A stretch of 64,000 bases of DNA from Demequina sp. NBRC 110052. Its GTDB lineage: Bacteria > Actinomycetota > Actinomycetes > Actinomycetales > Demequinaceae. The translations under genes were made by a program, and so were the position numbers. The DNA is taken from contig NZ_BBRI01000004.1 of the NCBI RefSeq assembly GCF_002090075.1, positions 186,001 through 250,000 of the forward strand, in the 5' to 3' direction. Numbering within the stretch: the stretch's first letter is position 1; each line of letters opens with the position of its first letter. The notes under the pieces were generated by a model, which was not told where the DNA came from, made no database searches, and saw only the letters and a list, made by a program, of their open reading frames with translations. Positions 43,531-52,995 of this stretch are shown in pieces.

Positions 43531-44478
43531 TCAAGGTAGCGGGGTCAGGAAGTCCATGAACTCCAGTGCCGCCGCGGCGATCTGGTCGCGCGCCTCATCG
43601 TCGCTGAGAGTGCCGACGCCGTCTCCTGGCTGCGGGCCGTAGTCGCCGAACTGGGCGTGGCTCGCGCCCTCGACTACGACGAATGAGGCGGTCGCGGGCA
43701 GGTCCGCGCGCGATGCCTCGATCTTCGCGGGAGTAGAGAGTCCGTCCTGCGAGCCCGAGATCGACGTGACCTCGCCGGCGAAGTCTTTCATATCGCCTGC
43801 GGGGTACGAGGCGAAGAGGACCAGTCCGCGAAGATCGTCGTCGACGCCCTCGGCGAGCGCCTCGAGCGCGGCCACTGTCCCGCCCAGCGAGTGCCCGCCG
43901 AGCGCCCACACGTCCGCGTCGACGCCCGTGGAGCGGGCGACGTCGAGACCGTCGAGCGCGAGGAAGCCGATGCCGAGCGGCTGCTTCACGATCACCACGG
44001 GGTGCCCGGCCTCGGCGAGCGGTCGCAGCACGGCCGCGTAGGCGCGCGGGTCCACGCGGGCGCCCGGCTGGAAGGCGAGCGCGGACATGCCCGACGCGTC
44101 GGCGGGCTCGAGCACGATTGTCGTGGCGGTCTCGGTGGCGGTGACCTCAGCGTCGGACTCCATCGCGGTGAGCGCGGGCTCGATCGCGCTGAACGGACGC
44201 AGCCATGCGATCGCGATGACCCAGGCCGCGCCGAGCACGATCCCGACGATGCGTAGCCAGGTGGGCGCGCGTCGGGCGGTGCCGGGGCGGCTGCGCAGGA
44301 TTGAGACGGTGAGCGCTGCGAGCGCGCCGAGCACGGTCAGCAGGAGCAGCACCGCGTAGGCCGGATGCGAGTGCCATACGCCGCCCCACGCGGTGAGGAG
44401 CGCCCACGCCACGACGGCGAGCGCGAGACCCGCGACGGCGCGTGCCGCCCACGAGATCCAGGCGGAGGTGCGGGCCAT
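43531..44478 (-). CDS. Membrane-anchored alpha/beta hydrolase
   Basis: 315-residue protein. Three N-terminal membrane helices (about 10-32, 38-60 and 74-94) are followed by an extracellular alpha/beta-hydrolase domain with nucleophile elbow GGHSLGGTVAALEAL, acid region SISGSQDGLSTP and catalytic His in GASHAQFGDYG. Substrate unknown. ATG has CAGGAG upstream. hrpA lies 33 bp upstream on the same strand, so co-transcription is likely. Confidence 0.86.
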   Translation of the reverse strand: MARTSAWISWAARAVAGLALAVVAWALLTAWGGVWHSHPAYAVLLLLTVLGALAALTVSILRSRPGTARRAPTWLRIVGIVLGAAWVIAIAWLRPFSAIEPALTAMESDAEVTATETATTIVLEPADASGMSALAFQPGARVDPRAYAAVLRPLAEAGHPVVIVKQPLGIGFLALDGLDVARSTGVDADVWALGGHSLGGTVAALEALAEGVDDDLRGLVLFASYPAGDMKDFAGEVTSISGSQDGLSTPAKIEASRADLPATASFVVVEGASHAQFGDYGPQPGDGVGTLSDDEARDQIAAAALEFMDFLTPLP

Positions 44479-44511
44479 GGTGCTCCTGTTCGTGCGGCGT
44501 GTCGACTGCCG

Positions 44512-47500
44512 TCAGCCTACGTCGGCCAGCGCCTTGCGGATGCGCTTGTCGCTGACGGGTCCGTCGGTGCCGAGCGATTGTGCGAACAGCGACACGCGGT
44601 ACTCCTCGATCATCCACCTCGCGTCGTCGAGCGCGGCGCGGCGTGCCGGATCGGGGCGGCCGGCGTCGACCGCGGCGCGGACTGTCTCGTACTCGTCGAG
44701 GACCTGGCGCACCTTCCACGCGTTCTCGGCATCGCGCGCCATCTGCGTGGGTGCCTTCTCAAGTCGCACGAGGGCGGCGCGCAGGTACCGCGCGAGGTGG
44801 CGCAGTCGCGCGGACGGCGTGGTGCCGATGAAGCCTGGCGCGACGATGTCTCCGGCCTGGGCGCGTACGTCGGAGAGCACGTTCAGCAGCGCCATCGACG
44901 TGGAGTTGCGCACGGCGGCGTCCAGGTCTCGCGCGGCTTCGAGCACCGGCAGCACGCGCGTGACGACGGCGTGCACCTCGTCCTCCAGGAGGTCCCTGAG
45001 CGTCGCGCGCGCAGCGGCGTATGCGTCGGCGTCGCGGATCGCGGCGGCGTCGAGACCGCTGGGGGAGCCGGGGGTGGTGAGTGCGGTCACGGCGGCGAGC
45101 TGCAGGTCGTCCACGAGCGCATCGGTGCTGCGGTACGGGGCGGAGGCGAGCAGCAGCGACTGCGCCGACGTCCACCGCGTGGTGACGCGCTTGGTCGCCA
45201 GTCCCACGTCGGCGACGAGCAGGCGCCGCACTCCGGCGGGGTGCGCGGCGTCCCTGGCGTCGGCGTCGGGCAGGATCCGCAGCGACGCGCGCGGCCCCTT
45301 CTCGGCGACGAGCGACGGATAGCCGCGCACGGAGACGCCGCCCACGACCCCCTCGACATGGTCGGGAATGGCTCCGCCGGGGAGTCCGGGCCACGCGGTG
45401 AGCCCCTCCTGCTCCGGGAGGCTGGTGGGCACGGCGGTGGTGGGCATCGCCTGCGGGACCGGCGCACCTCGCCCGCCCGACGCGTCGGGCGCCTTGGCCC
45501 TGCGTCGCCCGGACGGGCGCGGGGCCGCCACGGCGTCGCGTACCGCCGCAGAGGTGCGGGACGCGAGCTCGCGCTGGAGCGCGATCAGACTCGTCGACGA
45601 CGACACGGCGCGTCCGTCCTCGACGGCCTCGAAGGTGATCCTGAGGTGCGAGGGGAGGCGTGCCTCGACGTCCTCCCAGGCATCCTCGGGGATGTCCACT
45701 CCCTTGACTGCGGTGACGGCGCGGGTGAACGCGGCGCGGAACGACTCCGCCATGTCGCCGGCGCGCGCCATGTCTGCCCAGGCTGGTGTCTCGCGCGTCA
45801 GCCACGCAACCACGTCACGTGCGGTGTCAGGGGCAGGGACCAGGAGCCGCCGGACGGGCTTGGGAAGCGCGCGGATCGTCTCGGTCGCGAGTTCATCCAG
45901 CAGTCCCGGCACGAGCCAGTCGAAGCCGTCGGGGACGACGCGCGGCAGCAGCGCGAGCGGGATGCGGACTGTGACGCCGTCGTGCGCGGCGCCGGGCTCG
46001 AACGCGTATTGCAGGGGCAGCGTCAACTCGCCCTGTGGCCACGCGTCGGGGAACGCGTCCGGGTCCACGTCCGCCTCGGGCGGCAGCAGGTCCTCGCGGC
46101 GCAGAGTCAGCAGCTCAGGGGTGTCGCGCCTCGCGCCCTTCCACCAGCGGTCGAAGTGCGCGGCGCTCACGATCGTGGCCGGCAGGCGCTCGTCGTAGAA
46201 GTCGAACAGCGTCTCGTCGTCCGCGATGAGGCCGCGCGTGCGCGAGCGCGCCTCGACGTCGGCGAGCTCGGCGAGGAGTCGCTGGTTGGCCTTCCAGAAC
46301 TGGTGGTGCGAGGTCCATTCGCCCTGCACGAGCGCGTGTCGGATGAACATCTCGCGCGCCTCGTCCGGCCGGATGCGACCCCAGAGGACCGTGCGGTCTG
46401 ACACGATCGGCACGCCGTACAGCAGCACCTTCTCGTGCGCCATCGCCGCGCCGCGCTTGGTGGACCAGTGCGGGTCGGAGTGCGTGCGCTTGGCGAGGTC
46501 GCCCGCGAGCTCCTCGGCCCACTCGGGCTTGATCGCCGCGACGTCGCGCGCCCACAGCCGGCTGGTCTCGACGAGCTCGCCGGCCATGACGAACTCCGGC
46601 GGCTTCTTCGCGAGCGCCGAGCCGGGGTTGATCGCGAAGCGCACGCCGCGCGAGCCCAGGTACTCGTTCGAGGCGCGCTTGCGGGCCTTCCTGATCGCCG
46701 CCTGGCGCTTGTCGCCGGTGAGGTGTGCGAAGTCCGAGGCCTTGACGTCGATGGTCTCCTGCATGCCGATCTGCGACAGCAGGCCCGCGAGCACCGAGCG
46801 GTGGATCGCCTCCTCGTCCCACGCGTGGCGCAGCGCGCCCGTGGCCTTCTCGTCGCCCTCGGGGGTCACTCGCTTCGGTTTGCCCGCGGACATCGTGATG
46901 CCGATGCCCTTGGCGGCCTCGCGGATCTGCTGCACCACGTCCTGCCACTCGCGCACTCGCAGGTAGTGCAGGTGCTCGGCCTTGAGCTCGCGCCGGAACG
47001 CGTTGCCGGACAGGTCCCGGCGGCGTGCGCGCACGTGCTCCCACAGGTTGAGATACGCGAGTAGGTCCGAGGAAGGGTCGGCGAAGCGGCGGTGGAAGGC
47101 GTCGGCGGTCTCGCGGATCTCGGCCGGCCGCTCGCGCGGGTCCTGGATGGACATCGCGGCCGCGATCACCGCGACCTCGTGCGCGACGCCGTGCTGCGCG
47201 GCCTCGACGATCATGCGGGCCTGGCGGGGGTCCATGGGCAGGCGCGCGAGCGAACGTCCGATGCGGGTGAGCCTCGTGGCGCCGTCGCGCTGCTCGATCG
47301 CGCCCAGCTCGGCGAGCAGGTTCATGCCATCCCTGATCGCGCGCGTGTCAGGCGGCTCGACGAACGGGAACGACGCCATGTCCTCCGCTGAGGCGACCAC
47401 GCCGACCGAGATCATCTGCAGCAGCACTGCCGCCAGCGACGTGCGGAGGATCTCGGGCTCGGTGAAGCGCGGGCGGCCCTCGAAGTCGTCCTGGCTGTAC

Positions 47501-48852
47501 AGGCGGATCGCGATGCCGTCGGCGAGGCGTCCCGCACGGCCCGAGCGCTGGTTGGCGCTCGCCTGCGAGATCGGCTCGATCGGCAGGCGTTGCACCTTGG
47601 TGGCCTTGGAGTACCGCGAGATGCGCGCGGTGCCCGGGTCCACGACATAGTGGATGCCAGGCACGGTCAGCGACGTCTCGGCGACGTTGGTGGCGAGCAC
47701 GATGCGGCGCGCAGTGTGACGCTCGAACACGCGGTGCTGCTCGGCTGCGCTCAGCCTGCTGTAGAGCGGCAGCACCTCGATGCGGCGCGGATGCCGCGGG
47801 TTGCGGACGCGATCGCCGTAGTGGCCCTCGAGCGCATCGGCGGCGTCGCGGATCTCCCGCTCGCCGCTGAGGAACACGAGGATGTCGCCCTCGCCCCACC
47901 TCATGAGCTCGTCGCACGCGTCGACGAGGCCCGTCACCAGGTCCTTCTCCTGGCCCTTGGTCTCGCCTTCCAGGGGGCGGTACAGGATCTCGACCGGGTA
48001 CGTGCGACCGGTGACCTCCACGACCGGGGCGAGGCGCGCGTCGGGCGTCTCACTGGCGCGGGACGTGCCCGACGCGTCGGCCGGGTCATCCTCCGGCGGC
48101 ACGTACGGCAGCGGCCCGCCCTTCGCGAAGTGGCGTGCGAAGCGCTGCGAGTCGATCGTCGCCGACGTGATGATGACCTTGAGGTCGGGGCGGCGGGGGA
48201 GCAGGTTCGTGAGGTATCCGAGCAGGAAGTCGATGTTGAGGCTGCGCTCGTGCGCCTCGTCGATGATGAGCGTGTCGTAGGCCCGCAGCTCGGGATCGCG
48301 CTGGATCTGCGCGAGCAGAATGCCGTCCGTCATGACCTTGACGAGCGTGCGACTCGACGACTCGTCGGTGAATCGCACCTGGTAGCCGACCACTCCGCCG
48401 AGGGGCTCGCCGATCTCCTCGGCGATGCGTTCGGCCACCGAGCGCGCGGCGATGCGGCGCGGCTGCGTGTGGCCGATCTGTCCCGCGCGCCCGCGTCCCA
48501 GCTCGAGGCAGATCTTGGGCAGCTGCGTCGTCTTGCCCGAGCCGGTCTCGCCCGCGACAATGACGACCTGGTGGTCTCGGATGGCCGCGGCGATGTCCTC
48601 GCGGCGCGCGCTGACCGGCAGCTCCTCCGGGTAGGCGATGGGCGGGACGACGACGGCGGCGCGCTCGCGGGCGGCCGCTTCGAGCGCCTGCGTGCTGACC
48701 CTCGTGGCGTCCTGCGAGGAGCGGCGCCCGCCGCGTCCCGAGGCTCCGCCGCGCCGACGTTGGCGGCGCCCTCTCGCGCCCGACCCGGCCCCTGCGTCGG
48801 GCGTCTCGCGGCGCGCGTGCTCAGGGGTGTCGGCGTCACTCACGCCGACCAT
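44512..48852 (-). CDS. hrpA: ATP-dependent RNA helicase HrpA
   Basis: DEAH-box RNA helicase linked to mRNA processing and rescue of stalled ribosomes. At 1446 residues it is the largest protein here, longer than E. coli HrpA (1300). A basic Gly/Arg-rich N-terminal extension of about 60 residues precedes VIVAGETGSGKTTQLPKICL (motif I), LIIDEAHERSLN (motif II), VIITSATID (motif III), ATNVAETSLTVPGI and QRSGRAGR (motif VI), then HA2, OB and DUF3418 regions. ATG at 48852 has no ribosome site. A GTG three codons later has GACAAT 7 nt upstream and could be a leaderless start. Confidence 0.94.
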   Translation of the reverse strand: MVGVSDADTPEHARRETPDAGAGSGARGRRQRRRGGASGRGGRRSSQDATRVSTQALEAAARERAAVVVPPIAYPEELPVSARREDIAAAIRDHQVVIVAGETGSGKTTQLPKICLELGRGRAGQIGHTQPRRIAARSVAERIAEEIGEPLGGVVGYQVRFTDESSSRTLVKVMTDGILLAQIQRDPELRAYDTLIIDEAHERSLNIDFLLGYLTNLLPRRPDLKVIITSATIDSQRFARHFAKGGPLPYVPPEDDPADASGTSRASETPDARLAPVVEVTGRTYPVEILYRPLEGETKGQEKDLVTGLVDACDELMRWGEGDILVFLSGEREIRDAADALEGHYGDRVRNPRHPRRIEVLPLYSRLSAAEQHRVFERHTARRIVLATNVAETSLTVPGIHYVVDPGTARISRYSKATKVQRLPIEPISQASANQRSGRAGRLADGIAIRLYSQDDFEGRPRFTEPEILRTSLAAVLLQMISVGVVASAEDMASFPFVEPPDTRAIRDGMNLLAELGAIEQRDGATRLTRIGRSLARLPMDPRQARMIVEAAQHGVAHEVAVIAAAMSIQDPRERPAEIRETADAFHRRFADPSSDLLAYLNLWEHVRARRRDLSGNAFRRELKAEHLHYLRVREWQDVVQQIREAAKGIGITMSAGKPKRVTPEGDEKATGALRHAWDEEAIHRSVLAGLLSQIGMQETIDVKASDFAHLTGDKRQAAIRKARKRASNEYLGSRGVRFAINPGSALAKKPPEFVMAGELVETSRLWARDVAAIKPEWAEELAGDLAKRTHSDPHWSTKRGAAMAHEKVLLYGVPIVSDRTVLWGRIRPDEAREMFIRHALVQGEWTSHHQFWKANQRLLAELADVEARSRTRGLIADDETLFDFYDERLPATIVSAAHFDRWWKGARRDTPELLTLRREDLLPPEADVDPDAFPDAWPQGELTLPLQYAFEPGAAHDGVTVRIPLALLPRVVPDGFDWLVPGLLDELATETIRALPKPVRRLLVPAPDTARDVVAWLTRETPAWADMARAGDMAESFRAAFTRAVTAVKGVDIPEDAWEDVEARLPSHLRITFEAVEDGRAVSSSTSLIALQRELASRTSAAVRDAVAAPRPSGRRRAKAPDASGGRGAPVPQAMPTTAVPTSLPEQEGLTAWPGLPGGAIPDHVEGVVGGVSVRGYPSLVAEKGPRASLRILPDADARDAAHPAGVRRLLVADVGLATKRVTTRWTSAQSLLLASAPYRSTDALVDDLQLAAVTALTTPGSPSGLDAAAIRDADAYAAARATLRDLLEDEVHAVVTRVLPVLEAARDLDAAVRNSTSMALLNVLSDVRAQAGDIVAPGFIGTTPSARLRHLARYLRAALVRLEKAPTQMARDAENAWKVRQVLDEYETVRAAVDAGRPDPARRAALDDARWMIEEYRVSLFAQSLGTDGPVSDKRIRKALADVG

Positions 48853-48919
48853 TGTCCCAAGTCGTGCGCGTACGCCGGACCGGACCCGCGCGTCGGGCTC
48901 GAGTGTCGGTGGCGGGTCC

Positions 48920-48925
48920 TAGAAT
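48920..48925 (+). promoter_or_regulatory. dnaE -10, leaderless
   Basis: TAGAAT, the best -10 hexamer of the leaderless set, lies 7 nt before the dnaE ATG. The message would start at or next to the ATG. No ribosome site is visible. Confidence 0.55.
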
Positions 48926-48932
48926 CGTCGTC

Positions 48933-51900
48933 ATGCCGGCTCGGGACTTCGCTCATCTCCACGTCCACACCGAGTATTCGATGCTCGACGGCGCGGCACG
49001 GATCGGCGACCTCATGACGGAGGTCAAGAGCCTGGGCCAGAGCGCGGTCGCGATCACCGACCACGGCTACATGTTCGGCGCGTACGAGTTCTGGTCGAAG
49101 GCGCAGGCCGCAGGCGTCAAGCCGATCATCGGCATCGAGGCGTACCTCACGCCTGGAACGGCGCGCCAGGACCGCTCGCGTGTGCGCTGGGGCGAGCGCG
49201 GCCAGGAGCAGGACGACGTCTCGTCGGGCGGCGCGTACACGCACGCGACCATGTGGGCCGAGAACACGGCGGGCATGCACAACCTGTTCCGCCTCGCCTC
49301 GTACGCGAGCCTCGAGGGGCACTTCTTCAAGGCGCGCATGGACCGCGACCTGCTGCAGCGCTTCTCGAAGGGCATCATCGCGACCACGGGCTGCCCGTCG
49401 GGCGAGGTGCAGACCAGGCTGAGGCTGGGCCAGTACGACGAGGCGCTGCGCGCCGCCGGCGAGTTCCAGGACATCTTCGGCAAGGACAACTACTTCGTCG
49501 AGCTCATGGACCACGGGCTGAGCATCGAGACGCGCGTGTACGACGACCTGGTGCGCATCTCCAAGGCGATCGGCGCGCCTCTCGTGGCCACGAACGACCT
49601 CCACTACACGAAGCGCGAGGACTCCAAGGCGCACGAGGCGCTGCTGTGCATCCAGTCGGGCTCCAACCTCAACGAGCCCACGTACGACCAGGGCGGCAAG
49701 CGCTTCGCGTTCTCGGGTGACGGCTACTACGTGAAGTCGGCCGAGGAGATGTGGCGCATCTGGGGCGACACTCACCCCGAGGCGCTCACGAACACCCTCG
49801 CGATCGCCGAGCGCTGCGAGGTCGAGTTCAACACCAAGGCCGACTACATGCCGGTCTACGACGTGCCCGCAGGCGAGGACGAGCACTCGTGGTTCGTGAA
49901 GGAGGTCCAGAAGGGCCTGCACGAGCGCTACGGCGAGACGATCCCGGCGGAGGTGCAGGAGCGCGCGAACTTCGAGATCGAAGTCATCGCGGGCAAGGGC
50001 TACCCCGGCTACTTCCTCGTCGTCGCCGACTTCATCCAGTGGGCCAAGGACAACGGCATCCGCGTCGGCCCCGGCCGAGGCTCGGGTGCGGGTTCGATGG
50101 CCGCGTATGCGATGAAGATCACGGACCTCGACCCGCTGGTCCACCAGCTGTACTTCGAGCGCTTCCTCAACCCGGAACGCGAGTCCAAGCCCGACTTCGA
50201 TGTGGACTTCGACGAGCGCCGGCGCTCCGAGGTCATCCGCTACGTGACGGACAAGTACGGCGAGGACAAGGTGTCCATGATCGTCACGTACGGCACCATC
50301 AAGGCCAAGCAGGCGCTCAAGGACGGCGCGCGCGTACTCGGCAAGCCCTTCGCGGTGGGCGAGCAGCTCACCAAGGCCTACCCGGACGCGATCATGGGCA
50401 AGGACATGCCGCTCGGCGCGGTGTACGACGCCGAGCACCCGCGCTATCACGAGGGCGCCGACTTCCGCGCGCTGCTCGAGGCCGACCCCGAGGCGAAGGA
50501 GGTCATGGAGCTCGCGCAGGGCCTCGAGAACCTGAAGCGCCAGTGGGGCGTGCACGCGGCAGGCGTCATCATGTCGTCGGACCCGCTGATCGACATCATC
50601 CCGATCATGCGGCGCGAGCAGGACGGCGCGATCATCACGCAGTTCGACTACCCGACGTGCGAGACGCTCGGCCTGGTCAAGATGGACTTCCTCGGCCTGC
50701 GCAACCTCACGATCCTCGACGACGCGCTCGACAACATCGTCGACAACGGCAAGGACCCGCTGGTCCTCGAGGACCTGCCGCTCGAGGACGAGGGCACGTT
50801 CAAGCTGCTCCAGAGCGGCGACACGCTCGGCGTCTTCCAGCTCGACGGCACCGCCATGCGCTCGCTGCTGCGCCAGATGAAGCCCGACTCGTTCGAGGAC
50901 ATCTCCGCGGTGCTCGCGCTGTACCGACCGGGCCCCATGGGCATGAACTCCCACACGAACTACGCGGAGCGCAAGAACGGGCGCCAGCAGATCGCCCCCA
51001 TCCACCCCGAGCTCGACGAGCCGCTGCGCGAGGTGCTGGGCATCACCTACGGCCTGATCGTCTATCAGGAGCAGGTGCAGCGCATCGCGCAGATCGTCGC
51101 CGGCTACACGCTGGGCGCGGCGGACCTGCTGCGTCGCGCGATGGGCAAGAAGAAGAAGGAGATTCTCGACAAGGAGTTCGGGAACTTCGAGGCCGGGATG
51201 AAGGACAACGGCTACTCGGACGCCGCCATCAAGGCGCTGTGGGACACGCTGCTGCCGTTCGCCGACTACGCCTTCAACAAGGCGCACACCGCCGCATACG
51301 GCGTGCTCTCCTTCTGGACCGCGTACCTCAAGGCGCACTACCCGACCGAGTACATGGCCGCGCTGCTCACCTCGGTCGGCGCCGACAAGGAGAAGTCGGC
51401 CCTCTACCTCGCCGAGTGCCGCCGCATGGGCATCAGCGTGCTCACCCCGGATGTCAACGAGTCCAAGGCGAACTTCTCCGCCGTCGGCACCGACATCCGC
51501 TTCGGCATGGCAGCGGTCCGCAACGTCGGCGCGAACGTGGTCGCCGAGATCGTGAAGGCGCGTGAGGAGAAGGGCGCGTACACGTCGTTCTCCGACTTCC
51601 TCGAGAAGGTGCCCGCGTCGGTGTGCAACAAGCGCACGATCGACTCGCTCATCAAGGCTGGCGCGTTCGACTCGCTCGGGCACACGCGCCGCTCGCTCAA
51701 CACGATCCACGAGCAGGCGATCGACTCCATTGTGGGCGTCAAGCGCCAGGAGGCGACCGGGCAGTTCGACCTGTTCGGCATGGACGAGGAGCTCGGCGGC
51801 GGCGTCACTGTGACAGTGCCGACCCTCGACGAGTGGGACAAGAAGACCCTGCTCAACCTCGAGCGCGACATGCTCGGGCTGTACGTCTCCGACCACCCGC

Positions 51901-52472
51901 TCTCGGGCCTTGAGAACGTGCTGCGCTCCGAGGCGACGCACCAGGTGCTGACCGCCACACCGGCCAACGGGGTCGAGGACGGCTCTCAGATCACCCTCGC
52001 CGGGCTCGTGACGCGCGTGGACCGACGCATCGCCAAGTCTGGCAACGCGTACGCAATCGTCACGCTCGAGGACCTGACGGGCGACACCGAGATCTCGTTC
52101 TTCGGCAAGACGTACGAGACCTACGCGCGGGACCTCGCGGACGACGCGGTGCTCGCCATCAAGGTGCGCGCCCGCGAACGCGGCGACGGCGGAGTGCAGT
52201 TCTCCGCGACGGAGCTGCGCGTGCCGAATCTTCAGGTGCAGGACACCTCACCCCTGGTCATCACGCTGCCCGCGCACCGCGCGACGCCGCCCGTGGTCGA
52301 GGAGGTCAAGTCGATCCTCACGTCGCACCCCGGCGGCATCGAGGTCAAGCTCGTGCTCACAGGCTCGGGCGAGCCGATCACCGTGGCGGTCGCGGACCAG
52401 TACCGGGTCTCGCGCTCGAGCGCGCTGTACGGCGACCTCAAGGCCGCGCTCGGCCCGGGCTGCCTCGCCTGA
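48933..52472 (+). CDS. dnaE: DNA polymerase III alpha subunit
   Basis: Replicative polymerase, 1179 residues. Order: PHP domain (FAHLHVHTEYSMLDGAARI), polymerase palm with the catalytic aspartates in SKPDFDVDFD, GPGRGSGAGSMAAYAMKI and TYGTIKAKQALKDGARVLG, fingers (YRPGPMG, YQEQVQRIAQIVAGYTLG), then HhH and OB domains (ITLAGLVTRVDRRI) and the C-terminal tail. The PHP motifs look intact, in line with a proofreading-type DnaE1. ATG at 48933 fits the family N-terminus; the open frame upstream to 48852 is not coding. Divergent from hrpA. Confidence 0.97.
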   Translation: MPARDFAHLHVHTEYSMLDGAARIGDLMTEVKSLGQSAVAITDHGYMFGAYEFWSKAQAAGVKPIIGIEAYLTPGTARQDRSRVRWGERGQEQDDVSSGGAYTHATMWAENTAGMHNLFRLASYASLEGHFFKARMDRDLLQRFSKGIIATTGCPSGEVQTRLRLGQYDEALRAAGEFQDIFGKDNYFVELMDHGLSIETRVYDDLVRISKAIGAPLVATNDLHYTKREDSKAHEALLCIQSGSNLNEPTYDQGGKRFAFSGDGYYVKSAEEMWRIWGDTHPEALTNTLAIAERCEVEFNTKADYMPVYDVPAGEDEHSWFVKEVQKGLHERYGETIPAEVQERANFEIEVIAGKGYPGYFLVVADFIQWAKDNGIRVGPGRGSGAGSMAAYAMKITDLDPLVHQLYFERFLNPERESKPDFDVDFDERRRSEVIRYVTDKYGEDKVSMIVTYGTIKAKQALKDGARVLGKPFAVGEQLTKAYPDAIMGKDMPLGAVYDAEHPRYHEGADFRALLEADPEAKEVMELAQGLENLKRQWGVHAAGVIMSSDPLIDIIPIMRREQDGAIITQFDYPTCETLGLVKMDFLGLRNLTILDDALDNIVDNGKDPLVLEDLPLEDEGTFKLLQSGDTLGVFQLDGTAMRSLLRQMKPDSFEDISAVLALYRPGPMGMNSHTNYAERKNGRQQIAPIHPELDEPLREVLGITYGLIVYQEQVQRIAQIVAGYTLGAADLLRRAMGKKKKEILDKEFGNFEAGMKDNGYSDAAIKALWDTLLPFADYAFNKAHTAAYGVLSFWTAYLKAHYPTEYMAALLTSVGADKEKSALYLAECRRMGISVLTPDVNESKANFSAVGTDIRFGMAAVRNVGANVVAEIVKAREEKGAYTSFSDFLEKVPASVCNKRTIDSLIKAGAFDSLGHTRRSLNTIHEQAIDSIVGVKRQEATGQFDLFGMDEELGGGVTVTVPTLDEWDKKTLLNLERDMLGLYVSDHPLSGLENVLRSEATHQVLTATPANGVEDGSQITLAGLVTRVDRRIAKSGNAYAIVTLEDLTGDTEISFFGKTYETYARDLADDAVLAIKVRARERGDGGVQFSATELRVPNLQVQDTSPLVITLPAHRATPPVVEEVKSILTSHPGGIEVKLVLTGSGEPITVAVADQYRVSRSSALYGDLKAALGPGCLA

Positions 52473-52505
52473 CGCTGACTCTTCGCGGCGCGCCATGGCG
52501 GACTG

Positions 52506-52511
52506 TACGGT
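52506..52511 (+). promoter_or_regulatory. Putative -10 for the DUF4260 gene
   Basis: TACGGT, then CGCTTC, then ATG: leaderless spacing of 6 nt. Confidence 0.4.
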
Positions 52512-52517
52512 CGCTTC

Positions 52518-52901
52518 ATGACTCCTGAGCATTGGCAAAGACTTGAGGGCGGCGTGCTCGCTGCAGTTGCGCTGTTTGCGGCCGCGATGCTGAGCGGATG
52601 GTGGTGGCCGCTCGCGCTGTTCCTCGTGTTCGACCTGAGCGCGCTCGGCTACCTCGCCGGTACGCGCATCGGCGCGTTCTTCTACAACCTCGTGCACTCG
52701 TACTGGGCGCCGCCGCTCGTGCTTGTGGTGGCCTTCGCCGATGCGGCATGGGGAAGCGGAGGCGCGTGGCGCGTGCTGGTTCTGATCGCATGCGCGTGGT
52801 TCTTCCACGTGGGCATCGACCGCGCGCTCGGGTATGGGCTCAAGCACGACGACAGCTTCCAGCACACGCACCTGGGATGGATCGGGAGGACGTCGGGCTA
52901 G
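52518..52901 (+). CDS. DUF4260 membrane protein
   Basis: 127-residue protein with three to four membrane helices. It matches DUF4260: LEGGVLAAVALFAA at the N-terminus, the FFYNLVHSYWAPPLVL segment and the signature tail IDRALGYGLKHDDSFQHTHLGWIG. Function unknown; family members occur singly in varied contexts. It sits alone between dnaE and hisD with its own -10-like hexamer. Confidence 0.85.
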   Translation: MTPEHWQRLEGGVLAAVALFAAAMLSGWWWPLALFLVFDLSALGYLAGTRIGAFFYNLVHSYWAPPLVLVVAFADAAWGSGGAWRVLVLIACAWFFHVGIDRALGYGLKHDDSFQHTHLGWIGRTSG

Positions 52902-52983
52902 CTGCGTGCGCTGATCGTCGAGTCGCGCGGCGCTCGTGTACCCGTGCTCGTGGGGGCAGGCTCGGGACGGGCGCCGCCGACAT

Positions 52984-52989
52984 TAGGCT
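52984..52989 (+). promoter_or_regulatory. hisD -10, leaderless
   Basis: TAGGCT, then GGGCCC, then ATG. Nearly the same string occurs before dapF and the SseB-family gene. Confidence 0.45.
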
Positions 52990-52995
52990 GGGCCC

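Noticed and set aside
44365-46401. Plus-strand open frame of 678 codons opposite the hydrolase and hrpA
   Set aside because: Antisense shadow of two well-supported genes, with no motif of its own.
48840-51941. Minus-strand open frame of 1033 codons opposite dnaE
   Set aside because: It mirrors the dnaE coding frame; long antisense frames are common in GC-rich DNA. Composition is His/Arg/Val-repetitive and matches no family.
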